Positions 44,713-54,368 of a stretch of 64,000 nucleotides of DNA are shown here, in pieces. The stretch is from Microlunatus phosphovorus NM-1. GTDB taxonomy: Bacteria; Actinomycetota; Actinomycetes; Propionibacteriales; Propionibacteriaceae. Under the pieces are notes generated by a model, which was given only the letters and a program-made list of their open reading frames with translations, made no database searches and had not been told where the DNA came from. The translations under genes and the position numbers were made by a program. The stretch spans positions 4,154,001-4,218,000 of the forward strand of contig NC_015635.1 in the NCBI RefSeq assembly GCF_000270245.1, given 5' to 3'. The first letter of the stretch is position 1. Each line of letters starts with the position of its first letter.

Positions 44713-45909
44713 CTACTCGTGTAGTACTCGATCCCAGCTGCCCGCATACTTTCCGTCATCGCTGGCCAGCGCACCGGGTCCGAGCTCGAGCGGACGGAAG
44801 GTGTCGACCATCACCGCGAGCTCGTCGAAGTAGTGCTTGCCGATGGCCGCTTCCGCCGCACCCGGCTGGGGCCCGTGACTGTGACCGCCGGGGTGAACGG
44901 TGATCGAGCCCAGCCCGATGCCGGAACCCTTTCGAGCCTCATAGTCGCCGCCGCAATAGAACATGATCTCGTCGGAGTCCACATTGGAGTGGTAGTAAGG
45001 CACCGGGATCGCCAGCGGGTGGTAGTCGACCTTGCGCGGCACGAAATTGCAGACCACGAAGTTGTATCCCTCGAAGACCTGATGGACCGGCGGCGGCTGA
45101 TGCACCCGGCCGGTGATCGGCTCGAAGTCGTCGACGTTGAACGTGTACGGATAGAGGCAGCCGTCCCAGCCGACCACGTCGAACGGGTGCGTGCTCGCCG
45201 ACACGATCGAGCCGACGATGCCGCTCGGTCCGTTGCCTCGATGCTTGGTGTAGATCTCCACGTCGGTGCCCTCGACCAGCAGCGGCTCGGTCGGCCCATG
45301 CAGATCCCGCTCGCAGTACGGGCTGTGCTCCAGCAGTTGGCCGTACCGGGACAGATAGCGCTTCGGGGGTGAGATGTGGGAGTTGGCCTCGATCGCGTAC
45401 GCCTTCACCACGCCGTCCGGCAGCCAGCGGTGCACCGTGGCGCGCGGGATGAGCACGTAGTCCCGGTCCTGGAAGGTCAACGCACCGAAGACGGTCTCGA
45501 CCACGCCTGAGCCGGACTCGATGTAGACGCACTCATCCCCGACGGCGTTGCGATAGAGCGGCGAGGCCTGGGATCCGACCGCATAGCTGATCCGGACATC
45601 ACCGTTGCCCAGCACCAGGATCCGACCGGTGACCAGGTCGACCTCGGCAGGATCACGACCCACGAACAACGCGGGCAGCCGCAGGTGCAGGGGACGCAAC
45701 GGGTGATTCGGCACTGTGGTCAGGTCCGGCAGGTCCCAGACCCGCGCCCCGCTCATGGCCGAGGGAATGCCCCGGTGATAGAGCAGGGACGAGTCTGACG
45801 AGAAGCCCTCCTCCCCCATCAACTCCTCGGCGTAGAGCGTCCCATCCAGCTGCCGGAAGACGGTATGACGCTTGGGTGGGATCTCGCCGACGCTGCGATA
45901 GAAGGCCAT
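44713..45909 (-). CDS. hmgA: Homogentisate 1,2-dioxygenase
   Basis: Iron dioxygenase that opens the ring of homogentisate to maleylacetoacetate. The 398-residue protein is slightly shorter than proteobacterial HmgA. Typical segments are YVLIPRATVHRWLP, GWDGCLYPYTFNVDDFEPI, CNFVPRKVDYHP and the metal region VHPGGHSHGPQPGAAEAAIG, with the conserved His and Glu. The other enzymes of the pathway, FahA and HppD, are encoded nearby. A YjbR-type gene lies directly upstream on the same strand with 3 bases between them. Confidence 0.95.
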   Translation of the reverse strand: MAFYRSVGEIPPKRHTVFRQLDGTLYAEELMGEEGFSSDSSLLYHRGIPSAMSGARVWDLPDLTTVPNHPLRPLHLRLPALFVGRDPAEVDLVTGRILVLGNGDVRISYAVGSQASPLYRNAVGDECVYIESGSGVVETVFGALTFQDRDYVLIPRATVHRWLPDGVVKAYAIEANSHISPPKRYLSRYGQLLEHSPYCERDLHGPTEPLLVEGTDVEIYTKHRGNGPSGIVGSIVSASTHPFDVVGWDGCLYPYTFNVDDFEPITGRVHQPPPVHQVFEGYNFVVCNFVPRKVDYHPLAIPVPYYHSNVDSDEIMFYCGGDYEARKGSGIGLGSITVHPGGHSHGPQPGAAEAAIGKHYFDELAVMVDTFRPLELGPGALASDDGKYAGSWDRVLHE

Positions 45910-45912
45910 ACC

Positions 45913-46287
45913 TCACATTAGCCGCAGCACAGTCGGCGGCGCGATGGTGCGGAACGCCTCGGTGACGATCGCGGTCAACTCCTCATCGGTGACGGTGCGC
46001 AGGTGCACGCCGAGCCAGCCACGATGCCCGACATACGGGGGACGGAAGAAGCGGTCCGGTTCCGTCTCGAGCATCTCGGCCTGAGCGCCCTCGGGCGCCG
46101 CACACCAGATCGCCAGCCGACCGTCGCAATGATGGTCGTCGAGGAACATCACAAAGCACTTCTTCTCCCGGATGAAGAAGCACGGCCCGCCGTGGCTGAG
46201 GCGTTCCGAGGTCTGCGGCAGCGCCAGACAGGCGGCCCGCAGACGGGTCAGCTGCATCTCGACGTCAGCGCTCGTGTAGTCGGCCAC
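45913..46287 (-). CDS. MmcQ/YjbR family protein
   Basis: Small protein of 124 residues with the CyaY-like YjbR fold: SERLSHGGPCFFIREKKCFVMF and the basic patch near GHRGWLGVHL. Family members bind DNA in vitro, but their role is not known. GTG start at 46287. It is the promoter-proximal gene of a two-gene unit with hmgA and is divergent from the gene pair at 46320 with only 32 bases between starts, so the promoters overlap. Confidence 0.87.
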   Translation of the reverse strand: MADYTSADVEMQLTRLRAACLALPQTSERLSHGGPCFFIREKKCFVMFLDDHHCDGRLAIWCAAPEGAQAEMLETEPDRFFRPPYVGHRGWLGVHLRTVTDEELTAIVTEAFRTIAPPTVLRLM

Positions 46288-46319
46288 AGGGTCATTGTGC
46301 CGGGCCCTATTGTGCAGGT

Positions 46320-47198
46320 GTGGGCTCTCTGGATGCGCTGTTCGAACGACTGGTCGACGATGCCGCGGTCTTCCCGCCCGGCAATGCGGCCGTCAGCGAC
46401 GCCGTCGACGAGCATCGGGTTCACCGGTCCGCCGGGTACGCGCCGCTGATCGGCCCGCTGGTGTTGCCCGACACCGAGCTGGCCACAGCATCCCGAGCCG
46501 CCCGCGACTCGGCTCCGGATGGTACGCCGCTGCCGATCAGCGTGGTGATCACCAGCGGCGCCGGCGGGCTGACGGCGCTGGCCCGCCGGGACCTGCCGGG
46601 CCTGCAGGTGGTGGCCACCGAGATCGCCTTGCGCGACCTGGCTGATCTGCGCGGCAACGCGCAGCGAGTGGTGGCGGCTGCGCAGGAGTTCGACCCGGAC
46701 GAGGTCGCCATCTTCGTGGAATTGCCGTTCCAGCCCGGTTGGGTCGCGGCGATCGAGGTGATCGAGGCGGCCGGGCTGTCGGGAAAGATCCGGACCGGCG
46801 GGGTGGTGCCGGACGCGTACCCGACGGCCGACCAGCTGGCCGAGCAGCTCTCGGAGCTGATCGAGGCCGATCTGCCGTTCAAGGCGACCGCCGGGCTGCA
46901 CCGAGCCTGGCCGAACCGGATCCTCAATGAGCGCGGCGAGACCCTGCACCAGCACGGGTTCTTGACCGTGCTGATGGCCGTCGAGGCGCTGGTCGACGGA
47001 GCCGGCACCGACCAGGCGGCCGAGCTGTTGCGGCTGGACGACCCCGGCCGGATCTACGCCGCGCTGAGCGACTGGGATGATGCGACCGTGACCCGAGTCC
47101 GGCGGCGATTCCGCAGCTTCGGCTGCTGCGGGGTCACCGACCCGGTCCAGGACCTGGTCACACTAGGGTTGCTCACCGGATTGGAGTCCGTGCGATGA
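46320..47198 (+). CDS. Conserved protein of unknown function coupled to fahA
   Basis: Protein of 292 residues with no recognised domain name. DDAAVFPPGNAAVSDAV at the start, GKIRTGGVVPDAYPTADQL in the middle and LPFKATAGLHRAWPN suggest a TIM-barrel-like enzyme with a phosphate or carboxylate pocket. Two adjacent cysteines (C269, C270) lie in SFGCCGVTDP near the C-terminus. Its stop overlaps the fahA start (ATGA), so it is tied to homogentisate breakdown. The pathway lacks a maleylacetoacetate isomerase here, and actinobacteria lack the glutathione the classical enzyme needs, so this could be a replacement isomerase. That is inference only. GTG start. Confidence 0.75.
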   Translation: MGSLDALFERLVDDAAVFPPGNAAVSDAVDEHRVHRSAGYAPLIGPLVLPDTELATASRAARDSAPDGTPLPISVVITSGAGGLTALARRDLPGLQVVATEIALRDLADLRGNAQRVVAAAQEFDPDEVAIFVELPFQPGWVAAIEVIEAAGLSGKIRTGGVVPDAYPTADQLAEQLSELIEADLPFKATAGLHRAWPNRILNERGETLHQHGFLTVLMAVEALVDGAGTDQAAELLRLDDPGRIYAALSDWDDATVTRVRRRFRSFGCCGVTDPVQDLVTLGLLTGLESVR

Positions 47199-48403
47199 GC
47201 TGGTTCGAGGTCGCACCGGGAGCGCCGTTCGGCGCCGAGGAACTGCCGTACGGGATCTTCACCACCCCCGATTCCGAGGTTCGCCGGGTGGGTGTCGCGA
47301 TCGGTGACCAGGTGCTCGACCTGTCTGAGATGGCGCATTCCGCGGGGCTGGAAGGCGAGGTGTTCCAGCAGCCCACCCTGAATCCGCTGATGTCGCTGGG
47401 GCCTGAAGCCTGGGCCGAGGCGCGCCACCTGCTGCAGGCGCTGCTGACCGAGGAGTCCGGTCGGGAGATCGTCGAGCCACATCTGCGGCCGGCCGGGAGC
47501 GTGCAACTGCACCTGCCGATCGAGGTGGCCGACTATGTCGACTTCTACGCCAGCGAATATCACGCCACCAATGTCGGACGGATCTTCCGTCCCGGAGGCG
47601 CGCCGCTGACACCGAACTGGAAGCACCTGCCGATCGGCTATCACGGCCGGGCGGGCACCGTAGTGCCGACCGGTACGCCGGTGGTACGACCGAATGGGCA
47701 ACGAAAGGCACCGGACCAGGAGGAGCCGACTTTCGGGCCCAGCCGCCGGCTCGACATCGAGGCGGAGCTGGGCTTCGTGGTCGGTGTCGGATCGACCCAG
47801 GGCGTACCGGTCGGTGTCGATGCCTTCGCCGAGCACGTCTTCGGGGCGGTGCTGCTCAACGACTGGTCGGCACGGGATCTGCAGGCCTGGGAGTATGTGC
47901 CGCTCGGTCCGTTCCTGGGCAAGAGCTTCGCCACCTCGATCTCGGCCTGGGTGCTGCCGCTGGCCGCCCTGGATGCGGCGCGTTGCCCGCTGCCGCCGCA
48001 GGAGCCGCAACTGCTGGACTATCTGCGCGGTGAGGTGAGCGGCTATGCGATCGAGGTCGAGGTCTGGATCAACGGCTATCTGGTGAGCACCTGCCCGTAC
48101 GCGTCGATGTACTACTCCCCCGCCCAGATGCTGGCCCATCTGACCAGCAACGGCGCCTCGCTGCGCACCGGCGATCTGTTCGGCTCGGGCACCATCTCAG
48201 GCCCGGCAGCTGAGCAGCGCGGGTCGCTGCTGGAGCTGACTTGGAACGGCTCGGAGCCGCTGCTGCTCGGCGGTGAGGAACGAACCTTCCTCGCCGACGG
48301 GGACGAGGTCGTGCTGCGCGGCCGGGCGCCGGGCGGGCCGAACGGCGGCGTCATCCGGCTGGGCGAGGTGTCCGGTCGGATCACCCCGGCTCCGACCAGC
48401 TAG
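47195..48403 (+). CDS. fahA: Fumarylacetoacetase
   Basis: Last step of tyrosine breakdown: fumarylacetoacetate to fumarate and acetoacetate. The 402-residue protein has an N-terminal SH3-like part (to about 110) and the FAH barrel with DYVDFYASEYHATNVG, GYHGRAGTVVPTG, LGFVVGVG and NDWSARDLQAWEYVPLGPF, which carry the calcium ligands and catalytic His and Glu. Translationally coupled to the unknown gene upstream. A strong hairpin follows the stop. Confidence 0.96.
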   Translation: MSWFEVAPGAPFGAEELPYGIFTTPDSEVRRVGVAIGDQVLDLSEMAHSAGLEGEVFQQPTLNPLMSLGPEAWAEARHLLQALLTEESGREIVEPHLRPAGSVQLHLPIEVADYVDFYASEYHATNVGRIFRPGGAPLTPNWKHLPIGYHGRAGTVVPTGTPVVRPNGQRKAPDQEEPTFGPSRRLDIEAELGFVVGVGSTQGVPVGVDAFAEHVFGAVLLNDWSARDLQAWEYVPLGPFLGKSFATSISAWVLPLAALDAARCPLPPQEPQLLDYLRGEVSGYAIEVEVWINGYLVSTCPYASMYYSPAQMLAHLTSNGASLRTGDLFGSGTISGPAAEQRGSLLELTWNGSEPLLLGGEERTFLADGDEVVLRGRAPGGPNGGVIRLGEVSGRITPAPTS

Positions 48404-48417
48404 CCGGTGCAGAGACA

Positions 48418-48470
48418 CAACAAGCTGCTGGCTCAACCCCCGATGTCGGGGATGAAGCAGCAGCTTGTTG
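48418..48470. terminator. Nested bidirectional terminator between fahA and the RDD gene
   Basis: Perfect 13-base arms CAACAAGCTGCTG (48418-48430) and CAGCAGCTTGTTG (48458-48470) enclose a second perfect stem, CCCCGA/TCGGGG (48438-48451). It lies between convergent stops at 48403 and 48481. Confidence 0.8.
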
Positions 48471-48480
48471 GTGAGGATCG

Positions 48481-49374
48481 CTATCTGGTCCGGATCACTT
48501 GGGTTCTGGCGACCAGATCGTGCAGTGCTTGGCGTCTGGGGTTGGTCAGCGGGAGCACGACATCGGCGATTCGGACCACGATCAGCAGCGCGTACGTGTT
48601 CGGGAGAGTCCAGCAGAGTGCTCGAAAGACGACGGCCGACCAGCTGAGCTTCTCGGTGCTCCGCCCCTGGTCGACCGGGACCACCCGCAGACCGACGATC
48701 ATCTTGCCCGGGGTGGCGCTCCGCCAACGCACGAAAGCCACCAGATAGAGCGTGTGCAAACCGAACGTCACCGCAAGCAGGATCAACTGGTCGGTGGCGG
48801 AGATGAACGTCGAAACGTCTGGCTGAGGCGGCATCGGCAGGCCCTGCTCGGCAGCGCGGAACGACTCGCGGAAGAAGTCACCCACGGTCTGTGCCATCCG
48901 CAGATAGATCGGCATCGCCAGCAACGCCGCGACAGTGCTGACGAGCACCGCGTCGATCACGATGGCCAGGGCACGCGACCACCAGCCGGCCAACGGCACC
49001 CCGTCGGCGGTCGTCGCGATCGGCTTGAATCCGTACGGCTGTGCATAGCCGGGCTGCCCGTACGGCTGCTGACCGTACTGTTGTGGCGGGTACTGCTGTG
49101 GTGGATACGGCTGTTGGCCAGCGGGCTGCTGCGGTTGTCCGTAGGACTGTTGCCCGGAGGGCAGTTGGCCAGGTGATTGGGAGGTTCCCGGCGGCGCGTA
49201 GCCGGGCGGGCCGGCCGGCGGCGCCGGATTGTCGATCGGCCGAGTGTTCCGGGACCACTGCCAGCCGTCCCAGTAGCGCTCGTTGGCGGGGTTGACCGGA
49301 TCGGGATACCAGCCGCTGGGTGCGGCATGACGCCCCGGCGGAACCGGCGGCGAACCTACGGGGATCTCAGACAC
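48481..49374 (-). CDS. RDD-family membrane protein with DUF2510 domain
   Basis: Protein of 297 residues. An N-terminal DUF2510 motif, PSGWYPDPVNPANERYWDGWQ, is followed by a long Pro/Gln/Tyr/Gly-rich linker (about 50-118) and an RDD domain with three or four transmembrane helices, beginning LAGWWSRALAIVIDAVL and containing TPGKMIVGLRVVPVD. Such proteins are common in actinobacterial membranes and have no defined role. The next gene upstream is hppD; a region of overlapping inverted repeats lies between. Confidence 0.88.
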   Translation of the reverse strand: MSEIPVGSPPVPPGRHAAPSGWYPDPVNPANERYWDGWQWSRNTRPIDNPAPPAGPPGYAPPGTSQSPGQLPSGQQSYGQPQQPAGQQPYPPQQYPPQQYGQQPYGQPGYAQPYGFKPIATTADGVPLAGWWSRALAIVIDAVLVSTVAALLAMPIYLRMAQTVGDFFRESFRAAEQGLPMPPQPDVSTFISATDQLILLAVTFGLHTLYLVAFVRWRSATPGKMIVGLRVVPVDQGRSTEKLSWSAVVFRALCWTLPNTYALLIVVRIADVVLPLTNPRRQALHDLVARTQVIRTR

Positions 49375-49411
49375 CCTCCCAATCTACAGAGTGCCCTGTC
49401 CCCATCGGTTT

Positions 49412-49477
49412 CGCTCGATCTTGTCGGATCTGCTCTATCTGTAGATCGAGCGACGCCTACAAGATCGAGCAGATCCG
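49412..49477. promoter_or_regulatory. Three overlapping perfect inverted repeats between hppD and the RDD gene
   Basis: Stem A pairs 49412-49421 with 49443-49452 (10 bases), stem B pairs 49425-49435 with 49467-49477 (11 bases), and stem C pairs 49413-49424 with 49459-49470 (12 bases). C cannot form together with A or B, while A and B could coexist as a pseudoknot. This is compatible with a terminator, or with an RNA element that switches between structures in the hppD 3' end or the RDD gene leader. Confidence 0.55.
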
Positions 49478-49509
49478 GGTCTGGGCTAGGTTGCTTGCAG
49501 AGGGACCGG

Positions 49510-50778
<1,269 letters not shown>

Positions 50779-50817
50779 TCAGCGCGACTCAAGTTCGAGC
50801 CGAACAGGAGGAGCAGG

Positions 50818-51309
50818 ATGACCACTGAGACGCCCATCACACTGGATCGGCTCGATCGGGCCATCGTCGCGCTGTTCACTGAGGAGCCACGGATCGGGGT
50901 GCTGGAGGCGAGCCGGCGGCTTCGAGTCGCGCGGGGCACCGTGCAGGCCCGGCTGGACCGGATGGAGCGGACCGGCGTGATCACCGGGTGGGGGCCGGAC
51001 ATCTCCCCGGAGGCGATCGGCTACCTGGTGACGGCGTTCGTCACCATCCAGATCACCCAGCACACCGGCCGACAGGCCTTCACCGAGCGCATCGCGGCGA
51101 TTCCCGAGGTGCTGGAGTGCTGGACGATCACCGGCAGCGGTGACCTCTGGTGTCGGATCGTGGCCCACAACAACGCCGATCTGCAGCGGGTGATCGACCG
51201 GATGGTCAGCGAGGACTGGGTGGTTCGTTCCTCGACGCTGATCGGCTTGTCGGAGGCCATCCCCTATCGGACCGGTCCCCTGATCAACGAGGGGGCGGGT
51301 GGTGGGTAG
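50818..51309 (+). CDS. Lrp/AsnC-family transcriptional regulator
   Basis: Regulator of 163 residues with an N-terminal helix-turn-helix (LDRLDRAIVALFTEEPRIGV, then VARGTVQARLDRMERTGVI) and a C-terminal RAM ligand domain (about 70-150, VPEVLECWTITGSGDLWCRIV-like pattern). Divergence from hppD suggests it senses tyrosine, 4-hydroxyphenylpyruvate or homogentisate and controls that gene. The ATG has AGGAGGAGCAGG just before it. Its 3' end runs into a G-rich tandem repeat, which encodes the GAGGG tail. Confidence 0.92.
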   Translation: MTTETPITLDRLDRAIVALFTEEPRIGVLEASRRLRVARGTVQARLDRMERTGVITGWGPDISPEAIGYLVTAFVTIQITQHTGRQAFTERIAAIPEVLECWTITGSGDLWCRIVAHNNADLQRVIDRMVSEDWVVRSSTLIGLSEAIPYRTGPLINEGAGGG

Positions 51310-51390
51310 AGATAAGGGGGTGGGTGGTGGGTAGAGATAAGGGGGTGGGTGGTGGATAGAGACCAGGGGGTGGGTGGTGGGTAGAGACGC
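51301..51390. repeat. G-rich 25-bp tandem repeat, 3.6 copies
   Basis: Units at 51301-51325, 51326-51350, 51351-51375 and a partial at 51376-51390. The first two are identical and the third differs at three bases. Each unit has runs GGGGG, GGG, GG and GGG on the plus strand, giving the array quadruplex-forming potential. The Lrp stop codon lies in the first unit. Confidence 0.92.
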
Positions 51391-51405
51391 AGCGCTGGAG
51401 CCAGG

Positions 51406-52479
51406 GTGAGCACACCAACACAGCTCGGCCGCCATCAGTTGATCCGCCGGATCGGTGCCGGCGCCTTCGCCACCGTCTGGCTGGGCCACGATCCCGAGTT
51501 CGACGTCGCCGTCGCGATCAAGGTGCTGGCCGACAACTGGGCCGCCGATCCCGGCATCCGAGAGCGCTTCTTGTCCGAAGCCCGGTTCCTGCGCCGGATC
51601 AGGGACCGTCGCGTTGTCCACGTCTATGACATCGGCACGCTCGATGACGGACGGCCGTACTTCGTCATGGACTATCTGGACGGCGGATCACTGGAGGATG
51701 TGCGGATCAGCCGGGTAGACCCGGCAAAAGCGCTCAGGCTCTGCGCGGAAGCGGCCCGCGGTCTGGAGGTGCTGCACCGCCACCATCTGGTGCACCGCGA
51801 TGTGACGCCGGGCAACCTGCTGCTCAGCAACCGACCGGACGGGACGGGGACGGTCGTGGTCGCCGACCTCGGGGTGGCCCGCTCCGTCGTCGACTCCTCG
51901 AGCGGGTCGATGATCGTCGGTACGCCGTCCTACATGGCGCCCGAGCAGGCAGGCTCCAGCGCTGTCGACCACCGTGCCGATGTGTACGCGTTGTGCGCGG
52001 TCGCCTATGCGCTGCTCACCGGTTCTCCTCCCTACCGGGTGGAAAGGGTGACCGACCTGCTCACGCGCCCCGCGACCGCCGAGCCGGCGCCGATCGCCGC
52101 AGAACTCCGCGCACCCGCGACCTTGGACGGATTGTTCCGCTCCGGTCTGGCCACCGATCCGCATCGGCGCCCGCCGACCGCGGCAATCCTGGCCGACGCC
52201 TTCGACCAACTCGCGGATGCTCTGGAGGGTCGGGAACCTGTGGCGGCTCAGCCGGCGCCTGGGGTCGAGCCCTCGGCCGTTCCCGTCGAGCTACCCCCGT
52301 CGACCGATGGGCACACGATCGCGTTGGCCTCGGATCCGGCTCCGCCGGTGTCTCCCGCTGCACCGCCACCGGCTCTCGCGAAACCCGCCCGGACGGCGAC
52401 CTTCTACATCGGCATGACCGTGCTGGCGGTGGTCGTGTTCGCCGTGTTCGTGGCGATCGTGATCGGGTTCACTCTGTAG
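51406..52479 (+). CDS. Serine/threonine protein kinase (PknB-like) without sensor domain
   Basis: Membrane-anchored kinase of 357 residues. The glycine loop IGAGAFATVWLG, K39 in VAIKVLA, the catalytic D132 in HRDVTPGNLLL and the metal-binding D154 are present, but the usual DFG is DLG. GTPSYMAPEQ and HRADVYALCAVAYALLTG follow. After about residue 265 there is a Pro/Ala-rich linker and one transmembrane helix (about 332-355); only two residues lie outside, so there is no PASTA or other sensor. GTG start at 51406. The G-rich repeat forms its 5' region. Targets unknown. Confidence 0.9.
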   Translation: MSTPTQLGRHQLIRRIGAGAFATVWLGHDPEFDVAVAIKVLADNWAADPGIRERFLSEARFLRRIRDRRVVHVYDIGTLDDGRPYFVMDYLDGGSLEDVRISRVDPAKALRLCAEAARGLEVLHRHHLVHRDVTPGNLLLSNRPDGTGTVVVADLGVARSVVDSSSGSMIVGTPSYMAPEQAGSSAVDHRADVYALCAVAYALLTGSPPYRVERVTDLLTRPATAEPAPIAAELRAPATLDGLFRSGLATDPHRRPPTAAILADAFDQLADALEGREPVAAQPAPGVEPSAVPVELPPSTDGHTIALASDPAPPVSPAAPPPALAKPARTATFYIGMTVLAVVVFAVFVAIVIGFTL

Positions 52480-52486
52480 CGGTGCA

Positions 52487-52557
52487 GGAAAGTTGCCTCT
52501 CAATGCTGCGGCACGCCGGTGAAGGGCCCCTCAGGGCCAGCGCGGGGCGACTTTTCC
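52487..52557. repeat. Long-loop inverted repeat, copy 1
   Basis: GGAAAGTTGCC (52487-52497) pairs with GGCGACTTTTCC (52546-52557) apart from one bulge, with a 48-base loop. It lies between the convergent kinase and helicase genes. A related element with the same loop length is found at 57741. Confidence 0.6.
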
Positions 52558-52570
52558 GCGCTCCCCAGCT

Positions 52571-54331
52571 TCACCTTGAAGATCGGGTGACCGCCCACTG
52601 CCGGATGTGGTCGATCCGCTCCTGCAGCTCCTCCGCGCTGGCCACTGCCGACGGCGGTCCTCCGCAGGCGCTGCGCAGCTCGGCATGGATCGCCCCGTGC
52701 GGACGATCGGTGCGGTGATGCCAGGCAGCAACCAAGCCGTTCAGCTCCTTGCGCAGGTCCCGGAGCTGCTGGTGGGTGCTCCGGTCCGCCGATTCGGCAC
52801 GCGGGCTGCGCTGCGCATGATCGGCCTGCCGTCGCCGCAGCAGGTCCTTCACCTGATCCGGCTCCAGCAACCCGGGAAGCCCCAGATAGTCCTGCTCCTC
52901 CGCGCTGCCCGCCTGCGCGGTCAGGCCGAAGTCGGCACCGTCGAACACCACTCGGTCGAAATCGGCCTCACTGCCGAGCGCGGCAAACGTGCCCTCAGGC
53001 AGGTCGGCCTCGGTCTCGGTCCGCTCGGCCGCCTCCAGCAGCGCTGCCTCGTCCGGCTCGGACTTGGGCGCCAACACGTGGTCGCGCTCTCGCTCCATCT
53101 CGGCAGCGAAGCTGAGCAGCAGCGGGACACTCGGCACGAACACCGACGCCGTCTCGCCGCGCGCCCGGGCTCGGACGAACCGGCCCACGGCCTGGGCGAA
53201 GAAGAGCGGGGTCGAGGTGGTGGTCGCATAGACCCCCACCGCGAGCCGGGGCACATCCACACCCTCCGACACCATCCGAACCGCCACCATCCACCGCTGG
53301 TCGCCCGCGGCGAATTTGGTGATCTTCTTGCCGGCACCGGTGTCGTCGCTGAGCACCACCACGGGCATCTTCCCGGTGATGGCCTTGAGCAGGTCCGCAT
53401 AGGCCCGGGCACTCGTCTGGTCGGTGGCGATCACCAGACCGCCGGCATCGGGCATGTGCTGCCGCACCTCGGTCAGCCGGGTGTCCGCCGCCCGCAGCAC
53501 CGCCGAGATCCAGGAGCCGTGCGGGTCGAGCGCGGTCCGCAATGCCTGCGCGGCGAGGTCCTTGGTCATCGGCCCGCCGAGCCGGGCGTGCACCTCATCG
53601 CCGGCGCTGGTTCGCCACTGCATGTCGCCGGAGTAGGCCATGAACAACACCGGGCGGACGATCGCATCGGCCAATGCTTCCGCGTACCCATAGGTGAAGT
53701 CGGCGACCGAACGGAGACCGCCATCCCCCATCGGCTCGTACCGGACGAAGGGAATCGGGTTGGTGTCGGAGCGGAACGGCGTACCGGTCAGCATCAGCCG
53801 CCTGGTTGCCGGGTCGAACGCCTCGCGTACCGATTCGCCCCACGAGAGTGCGTCTCCTGCATGGTGGATCTCGTCCAGGATGACCAGCGTCTTGAACCCC
53901 TCGACCCTGATCCGCAGGGCGAGCGGATTGGCGGCCACGCCCGCGTACGTCAGCGCGATCCCCTTGAAGTCCTTGGCGGCCTTGCCCTGGCGGACGCCGA
54001 ACTGCGGGTCGATGGCGATGCCTACTCGGTCAGCGGCCTCGGCCCACTGGGTCTTCAGATGCTCGGTGGGCGCGACGATCACGATCCGATCGACGGCTCG
54101 CTTGGCGAGCAGGTTGGCGGCCACGGTGAGAGCGAGCGAAGTCTTGCCAGCGCCCGGTGTGGCGACGGCCAGGAAGTCGCGTTGCGGCTGATCGAAGTAC
54201 TGCTGCAAGGCGGCGGCCTGCCAGGCCCTCAGCTTGGTCGCCGTGCCCCAGGCCGCCCGGTCCGGGAACGCAGGCGGCAGCCCCGTGGTGCTGAAATCCG
54301 TCACATTCGGATCGAGGGTCTGCCTGGTCAC
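52571..54331 (-). CDS. DEAD/DEAH-box (superfamily 2) helicase
   Basis: ATP-dependent helicase-like protein of 586 residues, similar to the XPB/SSL2-type and type I restriction HsdR-like group. Motif I is VATPGAGKTSLAL, motif II DEIH in VILDEIHHAG, motif III LTGTPFRSD, and the C-terminal helicase domain has MVSEGVDVPRL and AVGRFVRARARGE. The last 100 residues are charged and helical. The GTG at 54331 fits homologues beginning shortly before TTGLPPAFPDRAAWG; upstream frame has no support. A TACACT hexamer 7 bases before the GTG suggests a leaderless mRNA. Probably DNA repair-related; not certain. Confidence 0.85.
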   Translation of the reverse strand: MTRQTLDPNVTDFSTTGLPPAFPDRAAWGTATKLRAWQAAALQQYFDQPQRDFLAVATPGAGKTSLALTVAANLLAKRAVDRIVIVAPTEHLKTQWAEAADRVGIAIDPQFGVRQGKAAKDFKGIALTYAGVAANPLALRIRVEGFKTLVILDEIHHAGDALSWGESVREAFDPATRRLMLTGTPFRSDTNPIPFVRYEPMGDGGLRSVADFTYGYAEALADAIVRPVLFMAYSGDMQWRTSAGDEVHARLGGPMTKDLAAQALRTALDPHGSWISAVLRAADTRLTEVRQHMPDAGGLVIATDQTSARAYADLLKAITGKMPVVVLSDDTGAGKKITKFAAGDQRWMVAVRMVSEGVDVPRLAVGVYATTTSTPLFFAQAVGRFVRARARGETASVFVPSVPLLLSFAAEMERERDHVLAPKSEPDEAALLEAAERTETEADLPEGTFAALGSEADFDRVVFDGADFGLTAQAGSAEEQDYLGLPGLLEPDQVKDLLRRRQADHAQRSPRAESADRSTHQQLRDLRKELNGLVAAWHHRTDRPHGAIHAELRSACGGPPSAVASAEELQERIDHIRQWAVTRSSR

Positions 54332-54368
54332 CGGCGCGAGTGTAGTCCGGCGCACCGCCACTTCCGAG

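Noticed and set aside
51301-51390. Possible CRISPR or iteron array
   Set aside because: Adjoining 25-base units without spacers; no replication initiator gene or other origin feature nearby.
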